In this document: positions 34,254 to 44,402 of the stretch, piece by piece
Layout of the letters: every line of letters begins with the position of its first letter
How positions within the stretch are numbered: the first letter of the stretch is position 1
From: Agarilytica sp033852175
GTDB lineage: Bacteria; Pseudomonadota; Gammaproteobacteria; Pseudomonadales; Cellvibrionaceae
Assembly (NCBI GenBank): GCA_033852175.1
Contig: JAWSUY010000007.1
Location: 62,001 to 126,000, forward strand
Length of the DNA stretch: 64,000 nucleotides
Reading direction: 5' to 3'
Made by a program: the position numbers and the translations under genes
Notes under the pieces: generated by a model
Database searches by the model: none
Told to the model about the DNA's origin: nothing
Seen by the model: only the letters and a program-made list of their open reading frames with translations

Positions 34254-34589
34254 ATGAATTTACTATTCGTTTGCAGTGAAAATAGATTGAGAAGCCCGAC
34301 TGGTGAGGAGGTATTCTCTCAGTATGATGGAGTCAATGCGATTGGCTGCGGAACCAATAAAGATGCAGAAACGACTGTTAGCGGCGATCTGATTGAGTGG
34401 GCTGATATTGTCTTCGTCATGGAGAAAAGTCACCGTAATAAGGTGATGAAAAAGTTTAAGGACCTATTAAAGGACAAAAAGCTTATTTGTTTGGCTATAC
34501 CCGATAACTATGACCGCATGGACCCAGCACTTATTCGTATTATGGAAAATAGAGTTTCTGTCCATGCCCGTCTTCAAAAAAAATCGTAG
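34254..34589 (+). CDS. low-molecular-weight phosphotyrosine phosphatase-like protein
   Basis: A 111-residue protein with an N-terminal phosphatase loop C7SENRLR13S (CX5R), shorter than the usual 150 residues but like the compact LMW-PTP family often carried on cassettes and islands. A possible general-acid Asp is in PDNYDRMDP. The natural substrate is unknown. Confidence 0.75.
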   Translation: MNLLFVCSENRLRSPTGEEVFSQYDGVNAIGCGTNKDAETTVSGDLIEWADIVFVMEKSHRNKVMKKFKDLLKDKKLICLAIPDNYDRMDPALIRIMENRVSVHARLQKKS

Positions 34590-35002
34590 CAAGTGTATCG
34601 TACTTCGGCCAATAACTGCCTTGTGCCGTTGAAGCAATCCCAACAGATTCTTCACGTTGGGGAGGGTTAAATGATCGTTTGCACAGTAATGATTAAGCTG
34701 GTTCATCATTAATGCGTCCATTCGACTTTTTCGTTACGCTTTACGCTACAAACTACATCGACATTAAAAATTACTGAGAAAACCTATGACCTTATCATTG
34801 CGCACTTTTCTGTTGCACTCGTTTTTGGTGGTTTGATTGCTGCCTATTTGTTCTTGCTCTAATTATGTCGGTACTTTTTTCCGTATATTGGTACGGCTAC
34901 AAAAAAGTAATACGGAGAGCCTTAGGCTTCGTTTCGTTCACCTAAGGTTTTGGCGTTATGAGACTTGGATACAACCCCTTTTATGGATATGAGTAGATAA
35001 GC
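34590..35002. other. gene-free stretch upstream of lgt
   Basis: About 410 nt with no credible gene. A hairpin CCTTAGG/CCTAAGG lies at about 34920-34946. The lgt promoter should be in the right part. Confidence 0.4.
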
Positions 35003-35950
35003 ATGTTTGAATCCCCTTTTATGGATGCGGTAATTTTTTCCATCCCCAATACCCCTTTGTCTCTTAACTGGTACGGCTTGTCCTATCTTGCCACTTTTTT
35101 GTTTGGTTTCTGGTGGTTAAACCGAAGAAGCGATCGACTTCCCGGTTGGGGCATTACTCGTCAGATGAATAGCGATGTACTTTTTTACATCTTTGTTGGC
35201 GGCATAGTTGGTGCGCGTATAGGCTATGTTTTTTTTTACGGTTTGGACATGCTTTTACCAACGGTTGAAACGATGAATGATGCCGGGGAAGCTGTGGTGT
35301 CAACTGGTGTGGATTTTTTCTACATCTTTAAAGTTTATGAAGGCGGCCTGTCTTTTCATGGCGGTTTTATTGGGGTCTGCATCGCATACCTTGTTTATTC
35401 AAAAAAATATTGTGTTAACCCTTTTACTGTTGCCGACTGGGTAGTCCCGATTGTGCCAATGGGCATTGCATTTGTCCGTGCGGCAAACACCATTAATGGC
35501 GAGCTATGGGGGCGTGTTACTGAGTCTCCATTGGGGGTCTATTTTATGGAGCTGCCCGAAAATGCAGCGGGAGCAATGGTAAAGAGGCACCCATCAACAC
35601 TCTATGAAATGGTCTTAGAAGGAGTGGTGATGTTCTTCATTCTGCAATGGTTTATTCGAAAGCCGCGTCCTCGCATGGCTGCATCAGGTTTGTTGGTTCT
35701 GGGTTACGGTATTTTCCGTACCTTTGTCGAATTCTTTCGTCAACCCGATGCGCAGTTAGGTGTAGAGGGCTTTCTTTATGGCACGGACTGGATAACGCGC
35801 GGTATTACCTTATCCGTACCCATGATTATCGCGGGCTCTGTAATGATGGGTATGGCATATCGATGGAAAAAGTATGACCACGAGCGGAAATTAGTTGCTT
35901 CTACTTGCTCTGATGATGAAAATATTAATCGGGCGAATATTGCACAGTGA
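35003..35950 (+). CDS. lgt: prolipoprotein diacylglyceryl transferase
   Basis: A 315-residue polytopic inner membrane enzyme that puts diacylglycerol on the lipobox Cys of prolipoproteins, the first step of lipoprotein maturation. Seen are ARIGYVFFYG, the GGLSFHGGFIG signature with the essential His, and HPSTLYEMVLEG. About seven helices. An insert after VFFYGLDMLLPT (ETMNDAGEAV) is slightly longer than in E. coli. Usually thyA follows in gammaproteobacteria; it does not here. Confidence 0.95.
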   Translation: MFESPFMDAVIFSIPNTPLSLNWYGLSYLATFLFGFWWLNRRSDRLPGWGITRQMNSDVLFYIFVGGIVGARIGYVFFYGLDMLLPTVETMNDAGEAVVSTGVDFFYIFKVYEGGLSFHGGFIGVCIAYLVYSKKYCVNPFTVADWVVPIVPMGIAFVRAANTINGELWGRVTESPLGVYFMELPENAAGAMVKRHPSTLYEMVLEGVVMFFILQWFIRKPRPRMAASGLLVLGYGIFRTFVEFFRQPDAQLGVEGFLYGTDWITRGITLSVPMIIAGSVMMGMAYRWKKYDHERKLVASTCSDDENINRANIAQ

Positions 35951-36004
35951 AAAGTCAGGTTGAGATTTTGGGCTGTATTTTAACGTAATGTTATTGGGGA
36001 ATGT

Positions 36005-36883
36005 ATGGAAGAGTCTGCACGTTTGATTTCGGTTAATAGCGTTACCTATGTTGTGAACGAGCAATTGAAGATCATTGGGGACGCGTGGGGTTCTCCAGAA
36101 AACCCTGCGGTATTGCTTCTTCATGGCGGTGGTCAAACTCGACATGCATGGAAAAACACGGCAATCAAGTTAGCTCAACAGGGTTGGTATGCTGTTGCGT
36201 TAGATTTAAGAGGTCATGGGGAAAGCAGTTGGCACCCTCAGGGAGATTACCGCTTGGAGTCCTTTGTAAGCGACTTGCGGTATATTGCCACAACATTCGA
36301 TAAACCACCTGCGCTTGTTGGCGCTTCGCTTGGCGGCCTTACTGGCTTGATTGCTGAAGGGCATGGAAAAAGCTCTATTTTTTCTTCGATTACCCTTGTT
36401 GATATAGCGCACCGTCATGAAAGTAAGGGGGCTGACCGGATAATTGCTTTTATGAAAGAGCACGTCGAAGAAGGCTTTGCCAATCTGGAAGAGGCGGGGA
36501 AAGCCGTAGCGGCTTACTTACCTTATCGCTCAACAGCCTCTGATTTAAGCGGTCTTAAGAAGAATCTGAAACTTGCTCCGAATGGACGTTATTATTGGCG
36601 TTGGGATCCAAAATTATTAAAGTGCATTAACGAAATCAATGAAAACGAAAACTCTGAAAAATTTGAATCTGTAGCGCGCTCGTTTAAAATTCCAACCCTT
36701 CTTGTGCGTGGACATATGAGTGATGTTGTCAGTGAGGATGTCGTAAAAGAGTTTTTGAAATTGGTTCCTCATGCAAAATTTGTTGATATTAAGGGAGCCG
36801 GGCACATGATTGCGGGTGATTTGAATGATGTGTTTTCAGATTCAGTGATTAGTTTTTTACATGATGTGTCAGGCTATTCGTAG
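36005..36883 (+). CDS. alpha/beta hydrolase
   Basis: A 292-residue hydrolase with the oxyanion motif LLHGGGQTRHAW, LDLRGHGES, nucleophile Ser in VGASLGG and catalytic His in IKGAGHMIAGD. It resembles epoxide hydrolase/peroxidase-type proteins that act on small esters or haloalkanes. Substrate unknown. It has a GGGGA ribosome site and lies 54 nt after lgt. Confidence 0.88.
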   Translation: MEESARLISVNSVTYVVNEQLKIIGDAWGSPENPAVLLLHGGGQTRHAWKNTAIKLAQQGWYAVALDLRGHGESSWHPQGDYRLESFVSDLRYIATTFDKPPALVGASLGGLTGLIAEGHGKSSIFSSITLVDIAHRHESKGADRIIAFMKEHVEEGFANLEEAGKAVAAYLPYRSTASDLSGLKKNLKLAPNGRYYWRWDPKLLKCINEINENENSEKFESVARSFKIPTLLVRGHMSDVVSEDVVKEFLKLVPHAKFVDIKGAGHMIAGDLNDVFSDSVISFLHDVSGYS

Positions 36884-36954
36884 GCGTTGTTGCGTATTTA
36901 TTTGGATGCGCGATTGCCGACAAATACAGTGTTTCTACGTAAGCAGACCGAGCA

Positions 36955-37326
36955 ATGAACGCCATGAATTTATTTAGCATTAGAATTGCAGTCATATGTA
37001 TTGTGGATGACGGTGTTGTGCCAGAAGATGGTTACACTCAAGACGTTCAAGTTCATCTTGTGGAGGCATACAATTTCGATGAAGCTTTTGTAAAGGCCCT
37101 CGCTATTGGTAAGGCGCAGGAGCAATCTTACAAAAATGACGAAGGGAATAATGTCGTCTGGAGGTTTAAGGATGTCGAAAATATTCGTAAAATTGATGAT
37201 GTAGCAACTGGAGTCGAAATCTCAACACGATTCGAAGAATTCTTCCCTCAAAGTCCTTTAAACGTGAATTCAAAATTTAGTCCAGAAAAGAGCGAGCCAA
37301 TTATAGATGACGAGTCAAGTGAGTGA
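36955..37326 (+). CDS. DUF4288 protein
   Basis: A 123-residue protein with the DUF4288 pattern: an N-terminal ISIRIAVICIVDDG-like strand, AYNFDEAFVKALAIGKAQEQSY, then NDEGNNVVWRFKDVENI. The role is not known; members are found beside immunity-type and polymorphic toxin genes. The N-terminus may begin at 36964. The last 35 residues are acidic. Confidence 0.7.
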   Translation: MNAMNLFSIRIAVICIVDDGVVPEDGYTQDVQVHLVEAYNFDEAFVKALAIGKAQEQSYKNDEGNNVVWRFKDVENIRKIDDVATGVEISTRFEEFFPQSPLNVNSKFSPEKSEPIIDDESSE

Positions 37327-37482
37327 TTCAGTTTTCACGGTTCGTGCAGGGTTTCGTTGTTGCCTGGACCGAAGTGGTGAATTACATAGTGACGGCAGTC
37401 ATTTGACCTCTGTTTTCAGTCTTAGCGCTGAAAAAATCCGAATTTTGACGATATTGTTCCGTGAAAATTTAACGGTGTTAGG

Positions 37483-37902
37483 ATGACCACTAGGGCGGAA
37501 CGAGATTTAGGATTACGCAAACAGAAAAGTAGGCGAAAAATCATAAGGTATGGTTCCGCCTCCATTATTGCCTTGTTGGTTCTTGTCGGTGTTATTGACC
37601 AGCTATCGAGAACTCTGTTTTCCCCGATAAGTCTGCTGTCGAGTTCGCACACATGTAAAAATGATGGTTGTGAATATTGGCTAATCGCAAAAAATTCCGG
37701 ATACGCTACCTTGGAAGGTTACGCAACGATAAGCGCTTTTAAACGTATCGTTCTAGGCGATGTTGTAAGCAATGAATTGCTGGCGAAAGAAAGGCTGCTT
37801 TTTACGCTGGGTAGCGGTGAAGAGTATGAAATTAAAGGGTATATAAAAACGCACTTAAAGTCCTCTAGCTTTATTATAAATGTAGGTGAAACTAGACGCT
37901 AA
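37483..37902 (+). CDS. hypothetical protein with one membrane helix
   Basis: A 139-residue protein with a basic N-terminus, one helix (about 25-45) and a small periplasmic beta-domain with two Cys (HTCKNDGCEYW). No family recognised. It is part of a run of small rightward genes from 36955 to 38956. Confidence 0.6.
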   Translation: MTTRAERDLGLRKQKSRRKIIRYGSASIIALLVLVGVIDQLSRTLFSPISLLSSSHTCKNDGCEYWLIAKNSGYATLEGYATISAFKRIVLGDVVSNELLAKERLLFTLGSGEEYEIKGYIKTHLKSSSFIINVGETRR

Positions 37903-37942
37903 GTGTAACTTGATCATGTTATAAAACTATTTTGGAGATTAA

Positions 37943-38188
37943 ATGGAAAATGAAACCGTAGAGGGTGTAGAACGTGAAGCGAAGTTAGATAAGCTTAGAA
38001 AACAACAGATTCTTCTGTTTATTGCCGCTCCGTTAACGGGGTTTATGGCGGTAATGAAATATTTTGGTTTGTTTTCTATCGGTGCTTTTCCTCCGTACGT
38101 CGAGGCCGGTCTATCTGTTTATTGTCTGGTTTTCGCAATCTATACAACTGTGAAAATAAAATCAATTGAGAGTGAAGATGAAACGTAA
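37943..38188 (+). CDS. small two-helix membrane protein
   Basis: An 81-residue protein with a charged N-terminus and two hydrophobic segments (ILLFIAAPLTGFMAVMKYFG and VEAGLSVYCLVFAIYTTV). A TTGGAG ribosome site precedes it. Unknown function. Confidence 0.6.
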   Translation: MENETVEGVEREAKLDKLRKQQILLFIAAPLTGFMAVMKYFGLFSIGAFPPYVEAGLSVYCLVFAIYTTVKIKSIESEDET

Positions 38189-38209
38189 CTCTTTACGTAC
38201 AAATAAATC

Positions 38210-38956
38210 ATGAAGACTTTAATTATACTATGTATATTGTTTAGCGCATCTATAGTAGTTGCGGAAAATCTAGATGAAAGGAAGGAGCATATTAAGAAGA
38301 TGGAAAATAGCATTTCAAAAGAATCCTCTGTACGAAAGGCTCGCTCTGAGAGTGTTTTGAAGGAGAAAAATGTACCCATTAATTCTCATCTGCCTTACAT
38401 TGAAGATTCAAAGGCTGCTCATATTCGAACAACAGAGGAGGTAGCATTAAGGGCTATGGCTCTATTGGTCGTCGCTGTTAAAGCCGAGGGGCTTGAGCAA
38501 GATATTGTTAACTATCTCATAACAACGTATGACCTTTCAAAAGCGTTCTCCGCGAATGAGAAAGTTTTCATTGAAGACCTTAATCCAAGTCAGCATGACA
38601 AGACTCAATTTATTTGGCGGTATGAAGCTGCATGGGTATTGCTGTGGTCGCTGGGTTTTGTGCCTGAGTTAGATTCTCCAACGCATATGTGCGATGTTGG
38701 TGCTTCGGTAGAGGTGCTGCAACAACGAACCAGAGAGCAGTTTTTAAACGACTCTACGCTGCGTACGGCATCCGAAATTTTGGATCAAAATGATTTGATA
38801 TACCGTTACCATTGGGCGGTGGTTGACGCCAGAATTAAAGGCCTTAAAACACCTGGAGGGGTTGATTCAAGCGTTGTTCTGGAGCGACATTACGCGCTAA
38901 ATTGGTTGGTCGGTTACATGGGGCAAGAGTGGGATGATGTTTCTACAGATACGTAA
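38210..38956 (+). CDS. DUF4272 protein with signal peptide
   Basis: A 248-residue exported protein (signal cut after about IVVAE). After a helical spacer the DUF4272 domain runs from IRTTEEVALRAMALL to the end, with the typical WRYEAAWVLLWSLG, DLIYRYHWAVVDAR and ERHYALNWL motifs. DUF4272 proteins are usually cytosolic; a signal peptide is unusual. The function is unknown; genes of this type are common as immunity or accessory genes. Confidence 0.8.
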   Translation: MKTLIILCILFSASIVVAENLDERKEHIKKMENSISKESSVRKARSESVLKEKNVPINSHLPYIEDSKAAHIRTTEEVALRAMALLVVAVKAEGLEQDIVNYLITTYDLSKAFSANEKVFIEDLNPSQHDKTQFIWRYEAAWVLLWSLGFVPELDSPTHMCDVGASVEVLQQRTREQFLNDSTLRTASEILDQNDLIYRYHWAVVDARIKGLKTPGGVDSSVVLERHYALNWLVGYMGQEWDDVSTDT

Positions 38957-39047
38957 CGGTCGCTTTAATATGCCCTTTATTTATTCGCTATATTAAAATG
39001 CGTTAATCGGGGGTAATCGAAAGGTGACGTGATTTTTCTAGATGACG

Positions 39048-39068
39048 GGCCCTATAAGCTATAGGGCC
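39048..39068. terminator. hairpin terminator after the DUF4272 gene
   Basis: GGCCCTATA and TATAGGGCC form a perfect 9-bp stem with an AGC loop, followed by AAATGTTTTTC on the + strand. Confidence 0.75.
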
Positions 39069-39170
39069 AAATGTTTTTCACGAGAGAGTCAAGCTGCATG
39101 TTTGGGTAGGGTGCAATTCGCTTGTACGAGTAACCGAGTTTTAATGAGGGGGAACGCTCTAGTATCCTGT

Positions 39171-39590
39171 TTACGGCACGTCAATACACGCAAATGAATT
39201 TGGGTCGATGTGATTTTCGCCTAAAAGATCAAAGCGAAGAAACCTGGAGTTACATTCTTCAGATTGCCAAGGCATACATTCAGATACCATGATTGAGCAT
39301 TTATTATAGAAGCATCCGATCTTAACCATGTTGCGAGGTTTTCTGCTATTTGTGTCGTAAAGGGTAGCGAGTACTGAGCCGACTGTAACCGTGGAGCGAT
39401 CAAACCCTTCACAGGAAAAATTATCGGCAACAATTGCAAGATTTGAATGCCGAAAAACCTCCTCTAGCATTTCTTGGTTATCTCCTAGTTTATTCCCATT
39501 TACGTGGGAGTTAATCCATGCGGTAAAGCCGCCAATCAGAAGCCCAATCGTTAGAGAAAATAAACACGCGAGTTTGGTTTGTCGTTTCAT
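39171..39590 (-). CDS. hypothetical secreted or anchored protein
   Basis: A 139-residue protein with an N-terminal hydrophobic segment (LACLFSLTIGLLIGGFTAW) and a C-terminal part containing seven Cys (e.g. CFYNKC, CMPW, CNSRF, ACIDV). Disulfide-rich periplasmic protein by appearance. No family recognised. Confidence 0.6.
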   Translation of the reverse strand: MKRQTKLACLFSLTIGLLIGGFTAWINSHVNGNKLGDNQEMLEEVFRHSNLAIVADNFSCEGFDRSTVTVGSVLATLYDTNSRKPRNMVKIGCFYNKCSIMVSECMPWQSEECNSRFLRFDLLGENHIDPNSFACIDVP

Positions 39591-39758
39591 GAGTTTTTAC
39601 CTATAGATCGTAAGCGTAAAGATTTCAGAATAATACAACTTTTTTAGGTTGTATTATTCGTCCAAAAACACCTGTTAAGATAGCCTGCTGGTATTAAACT
39701 GCTATACGGATTGGCGTATGGGGTAACTGAACCCCGTGGTTTCTATTACCCTTTGTTT

Positions 39759-42620
39759 CTAGCCACCAAAAATTCGGCCAAAAAACCCTTTCTTCTCAGG
39801 TGTTAGCGGTGTTTCGCCCGATAGAAGTTGGTCTAGCTTTGATTCAATGTGTTCCCAATTCCAGATGAGTAATTCAGAATGTTGGGTGGCGAGAATCAGC
39901 GACTGGTTGCTGGCGGAAAAGTGGATGGAGCTTGGTTCATAAGCTAGAAACTTCACAGACATTATGAGTTTTTGGGTTTCAAGGTCGTAAAAGTCCAGGC
40001 TGTTCCCATCGTCATCATAACCATCACTCACGACGATTCTGTTTTTAGGGAGCCGGGCGCCCATTCGATAGTATCGGTCTAGGTTTTTGTCGGCAGTACA
40101 GGGGGGGAGTTCGTTTACGTCTGCGTAGGTATAGCGGCATATCGAATTACGGTATAAAAGGCAAAAGCTGTCACTATTAATATTGTTAACGATTTCGCCG
40201 CGGTTTCTCACTTTTCGTTTTAGCGACCAGTCTGTGGTGTCCCAGAGATGGGTCTCTTCGTTATATGATGCGATTAACCTCTTCCCATCGCTACTATACG
40301 CTAGGCATTCTATTCTGTAGTCATACCCTTCGTATGTAATTGATTGTGTGATTTCGCCAGTTTGAAGATTAATGATGTGGATTGTATTTTTGTCTTCGGT
40401 GTCATCTTCATTTTCGTCGTTATCTTCGGCGTCAATGGGATCTAAACCGATAGCGATTAACCTGCCTGTCGGGTCTATGCAAAGACTCGTGACATCTTCC
40501 TCTAAATCAATGGAGTAAAGAATGTTTTTCTTTTTTAAGTCGTAGGCGAATACTGTGGGTTTTTTATCGTCATACGCATCTGTCGCGAGGATGGCTATGT
40601 CGCCATGCACTTTTATTTGAGATCCTCGTTCTTTTATCGGGAAGACTTGATTTATTTTTTTGGGTTTCTTTAAATCAATCGCGGCCAGGTAGTCTTGCTT
40701 GTTTTGGGAATAGGTGAACCAAATAAAATCATCTTCAAGGTCAAGTGCGTATATGTCTCCTTGAAGTTCATGAATATATCGAACGCCGGGAGGCTTTTCG
40801 AATAATGGAAAGCAGTCTTGTTCAATGAGTGGCTTTGTTTGATCGGCTGGAGTGTATTTTAGCGGCGGTATGATGTTGTCGGGGCCATTAATATCCGGGT
40901 CCGACACTTGGATATGTTTGTAGCTGATGCTTTGGTCGTTGGGTTTCGATATGGGGAGGGCGAGGTGCTTCAATACCATTTTATGAGCGGCTTCAATGGC
41001 TGTTTCATTTTTACCGTATAGGTCCTCCCAAAGGTATTCATCTAAATCTTCGTCGAGCGTACTATAAATGAAATTCTGATTGGCAATGAGTTGCTGACAA
41101 AAATATTCGAAGTCTTGAGGTTGCTTCTGAAAATGTTCAACAAGTTTCAGTTCTTCATTAACGGCTTCTAAGTCTTCGCTATGGTGTTGTCCGCCCATCA
41201 TCATGCGAGCGGCGAGTAGGTCAAGCGTTTCTTTTATGATGCCGTATTTTAGAATGATTTCGACAATATGGTGGCTTTGGTAGACCTCATGAGAAAGGTC
41301 ATTGGTTCGGAGGTAGCGAATGTAATGTTTAATCACTTCCTTGTCTTTTAATGCGATATAAAACCAGGCCCAATCTGCTGCGTAATGCTCACAATCGGTA
41401 TGGAGATGTTTCTCTTTTACTTCCATGTAGGTTGTGACTTGAGCGGCATATTCTGCAATTTTTGGATGCAGGTCACTGTGTTCTGATACCAGTTTGAAGA
41501 AGAGCTCTTCGCTGTCATATTTGTTATCGGCCATTTGAAAGGTGTTGTTACTGTCAATGGTTCCGAAGGCCCAAAACAGGGCTGAATCTTCATCTTCCAG
41601 CAATACGGCTTGCAGGGCAGATTCTGACTTCATGATGGCTATCATTCGGTCGAGCGCTTCGCTCAGCTTTGATTGGCTTGGTTGCTGTAGGTCGATGTCT
41701 ATTTGATTGGGCAGTCGGTCAGACGCGGCCTTTTGGTCGTATACGCTCAAGAATTTTGGAATAATGGGGTATTTATTTGCACGAATTTCAAATTCATGGC
41801 GCATGTTGGGCGCGCCTTCCATTGTCAGTTCTAGGAAGAGTACGCAAAGCCTTTCAGTATATTTGGGAATGATAAACACGAGGTGTTGGATTGGTGGCAA
41901 TGCCAGGGCATTATCAAACGCTTTAAACCATAGCGTGGGGTTACTCCGTTCAATGTCTCGGTATTCTGTGTATTTTCTGAGTTGGTGCATTGTGCTCTGT
42001 TGATCTGAGGGTGTGTTGTAGCACACCATCATGTGGTCAAAAATGATGGTGAGAGTTTCGATGGTTACCCCGTGGGCATCGATAAGGTCTGTAAAAAGGC
42101 TGTTATGGTGCGTGCGGCTTTTTTGCCAATACTTACCGAGAAGGGGGACTGTGTCTAAGTGATTGATTGCCAAGTTGAGGGCGCTGTGCGCGCCTGATTT
42201 ATCATTTTCTATTTCACCTTCTTGGTGAAGCTGTGTGAGCCTCATGACGTACTGTTTCATTTTTTGGTAAGCATAGGGAAGCTTGGCGATTTCCTTTAAT
42301 ACTTCCACTTCATTCGAAAAATATTCTGTTCCGGCGTCTAAACATTCTTGTATGTGCTCGGGAATTTCATTTTTTTGATACCGGTCAAATTGCCCTAAGG
42401 TGCTGGGGTCATAAAATGTTCCGTCGTTGGGGTTTCTGTAATGGAACGACAAATATCCCGCGTCATTTTTGTCTATATTTTTGATGGTGTAATGTTCAAG
42501 AGCTTCGTAGCTCTCTACGGCTTTAAGCATCGTATCGAGTGCTGCAAGTACGCTGGGCTCGGATGTGAGGTCTATATCGATGATGTTACGGGAGATGTCG
42601 AAACGGGCTGGGGGGTACAT
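39759..42620 (-). CDS. large protein with C-terminal WD40-type beta-propeller
   Basis: A 953-residue cytosolic protein (no signal peptide). The first 600 residues are alpha-helical and contain many Trp and Leu positions without a domain that I know. Residues about 625-935 are a WD40-like propeller: repeats such as LAYSSDGKRLIASYNEETHLWDT and IHFSASNQSLILATQHSELLIWNW. The ribosome site AAGGAAAG is good. It may be a scaffold for a multi-protein system; no catalytic motif is visible. Confidence 0.75.
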   Translation of the reverse strand: MYPPARFDISRNIIDIDLTSEPSVLAALDTMLKAVESYEALEHYTIKNIDKNDAGYLSFHYRNPNDGTFYDPSTLGQFDRYQKNEIPEHIQECLDAGTEYFSNEVEVLKEIAKLPYAYQKMKQYVMRLTQLHQEGEIENDKSGAHSALNLAINHLDTVPLLGKYWQKSRTHHNSLFTDLIDAHGVTIETLTIIFDHMMVCYNTPSDQQSTMHQLRKYTEYRDIERSNPTLWFKAFDNALALPPIQHLVFIIPKYTERLCVLFLELTMEGAPNMRHEFEIRANKYPIIPKFLSVYDQKAASDRLPNQIDIDLQQPSQSKLSEALDRMIAIMKSESALQAVLLEDEDSALFWAFGTIDSNNTFQMADNKYDSEELFFKLVSEHSDLHPKIAEYAAQVTTYMEVKEKHLHTDCEHYAADWAWFYIALKDKEVIKHYIRYLRTNDLSHEVYQSHHIVEIILKYGIIKETLDLLAARMMMGGQHHSEDLEAVNEELKLVEHFQKQPQDFEYFCQQLIANQNFIYSTLDEDLDEYLWEDLYGKNETAIEAAHKMVLKHLALPISKPNDQSISYKHIQVSDPDINGPDNIIPPLKYTPADQTKPLIEQDCFPLFEKPPGVRYIHELQGDIYALDLEDDFIWFTYSQNKQDYLAAIDLKKPKKINQVFPIKERGSQIKVHGDIAILATDAYDDKKPTVFAYDLKKKNILYSIDLEEDVTSLCIDPTGRLIAIGLDPIDAEDNDENEDDTEDKNTIHIINLQTGEITQSITYEGYDYRIECLAYSSDGKRLIASYNEETHLWDTTDWSLKRKVRNRGEIVNNINSDSFCLLYRNSICRYTYADVNELPPCTADKNLDRYYRMGARLPKNRIVVSDGYDDDGNSLDFYDLETQKLIMSVKFLAYEPSSIHFSASNQSLILATQHSELLIWNWEHIESKLDQLLSGETPLTPEKKGFFGRIFGG

Positions 42621-43044
42621 ATTACTTTCCTTGGCAATTGTGAGGTGTGAAATGATGGCGACTGCTGATGCCTGTGAGCCATCGTTTCATCTGAATTTCC
42701 CTTCAGACGGGAGGGGGAGTATATGGGCATTCATTTCCTATATCAATTTGAGGTGAGGCTTTTGAGAGCTGTATTAACGCGGGGTACTCAGTCTGTGAAC
42801 GACGTAGCAAAAAGGGCGGGGGTATGAATTTGTTTTGATCAATTACTTCTATGTTGTTTAGACTGAAGGGCGGGCGAAACCGATCGTTACGATCTTGTTG
42901 CTGTTTAATGCCGATTTAATTGGCATCATGGCTCTTGCCTGTATGTACGCAAATATGGACTTTTTAGAGGCGGTCTTTTATCCTTCCTCGCTGCTGGTGA
43001 TTAATCGTCTGAAATCGGCCAATCAAGGAAAAGAGGGTTCAAAC

Positions 43045-43446
43045 ATGGTTAAAAATATTGCTGCAATCGCTGTTGGGGTGCTCACGTGGTGGGTCATTTT
43101 TATTGGTGGTGCGATTGTGATGTCCCAATTCTGGCCTGCATTCAAATTGGCTATAAAAGCCTTCCCGGATACTGAATCGTTTAATGCTGCAATGCCAATG
43201 CAGGTAAGCATGTTAATTTTGTTCGTTTTTTGCGGTGTCGTCGCGGGTTGGCTAACAGTACTGATTTCAAAGCAGCGTATTCATGCTTGCTATGTGGCGG
43301 GTTTGCTGATGATGTATATAGCTCCCAATCATCTGTACTTCTCTTGGGATATGTTTGCTCCTTGGTATAACTGGTTAGTTGTTCTTCCGGTGATTCCGCT
43401 TGTTGTGGGTAGTGGTAGATTGGTGAAGGTTCGCTCCGTTCAATAA
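43045..43446 (+). CDS. four-helix membrane protein of unknown function
   Basis: A 133-residue protein starting at ATG 43045 after AAAGAGG. Four hydrophobic helices. The upstream open frame from 42895 lacks a ribosome site and is not included. No family recognised. Confidence 0.6.
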   Translation: MVKNIAAIAVGVLTWWVIFIGGAIVMSQFWPAFKLAIKAFPDTESFNAAMPMQVSMLILFVFCGVVAGWLTVLISKQRIHACYVAGLLMMYIAPNHLYFSWDMFAPWYNWLVVLPVIPLVVGSGRLVKVRSVQ

Positions 43447-43503
43447 GTTCAAAAGTGGAGATCGGTATTTCGGTCTAAGCGGCAGTCTCGTATTATAAAA
43501 TTC

Positions 43504-44298
43504 ATGAGCGTGAACAGGAAAGTAAAGTCGGTGATTAAATCCATTTATAGGTTTGTTCTGTTATTGCTTTTAACGTCGGGTTTACTGGCTTGCAAACAGG
43601 ATTCGTTAGAGGGGGGAGATTCCCATAATGGTGAACGCTCTTTTGAGTGTGGGTCTGTTTCAGTAGAGGATGGCAAGTCATTGTCTGAGTCGGAGCTGTG
43701 TTTTCGGTTGGTAAGCATCGAAGAGGGTGGCGATGATGAGGGTTCTCCTATGGGGTACTGGGAATCGCTGAAGACCTACCCCAAAATTTATGGGGCGATT
43801 GACCCTGCGGTCAAGTTGAACGTTAATAATTCAATAGTAGCGCTTGCTAATCGGTATGCGTGTGATGAACTCGGCGATTATTCATTTTCCTCTGATGTAG
43901 GCTATTTTGATGAAAACTTGTTGAGCTTGTCGTATGAGGTTATGTGGATGTGCTCAGCAATGCCGTCGCCAGATAGTACCGTTGGGGCGCTGGTTATTAA
44001 CCTTATTACTGGGGCGCCTGTCATTTTGGAGGGCGAGTTTATGGACGCATCATCTCGCGAAATGTTTTATTCGGACGTTGCTAATAAAATGAAGGGAAAT
44101 CTCGAAGGAGAAAGTTATTGCTCTGGTCTGGCAAACAATAAAGGTGGCTTTGATTTTTATTATAAAGCCAAAAACACCCTAGCATTCATCTCCAATGTGG
44201 ACAGGCACTCGGATTCCGGGTGCATTGATCGCGTCGAATACACGGTCACTGCGATGAGAAAGTATCTGAATAGCGGGAGCGTTCTGTTAAGTGATTAG
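43504..44298 (+). CDS. hypothetical lipoprotein
   Basis: A 264-residue protein with a lipoprotein signal peptide and lipobox LLAC (Cys at about residue 30). The mature part is acidic and has several Cys. No family recognised. The next gene starts 104 nt later. Confidence 0.65.
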   Translation: MSVNRKVKSVIKSIYRFVLLLLLTSGLLACKQDSLEGGDSHNGERSFECGSVSVEDGKSLSESELCFRLVSIEEGGDDEGSPMGYWESLKTYPKIYGAIDPAVKLNVNNSIVALANRYACDELGDYSFSSDVGYFDENLLSLSYEVMWMCSAMPSPDSTVGALVINLITGAPVILEGEFMDASSREMFYSDVANKMKGNLEGESYCSGLANNKGGFDFYYKAKNTLAFISNVDRHSDSGCIDRVEYTVTAMRKYLNSGSVLLSD

Positions 44299-44402
44299 GT
44301 GATTATGATTTTTCTATATGAAAGCACTGTGCTGCAGAATAGAATGTCTTTGTTAGCGTTAAAACTTTAATATTGCTAAGAAACAACCAATGGAACCTTA
44401 AA

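Noticed and set aside
34919..34946. CCTTAGG/CCTAAGG palindrome before lgt as a mobile-element end
   Set aside because: Short, single copy and not near any recombinase or motif copy; it may be an ordinary hairpin.
42895..43044. A longer form of the 43045 gene starting at 42895
   Set aside because: No ribosome site before it and no family support, while ATG 43045 has AAAGAGG upstream and opens directly into a membrane helix.
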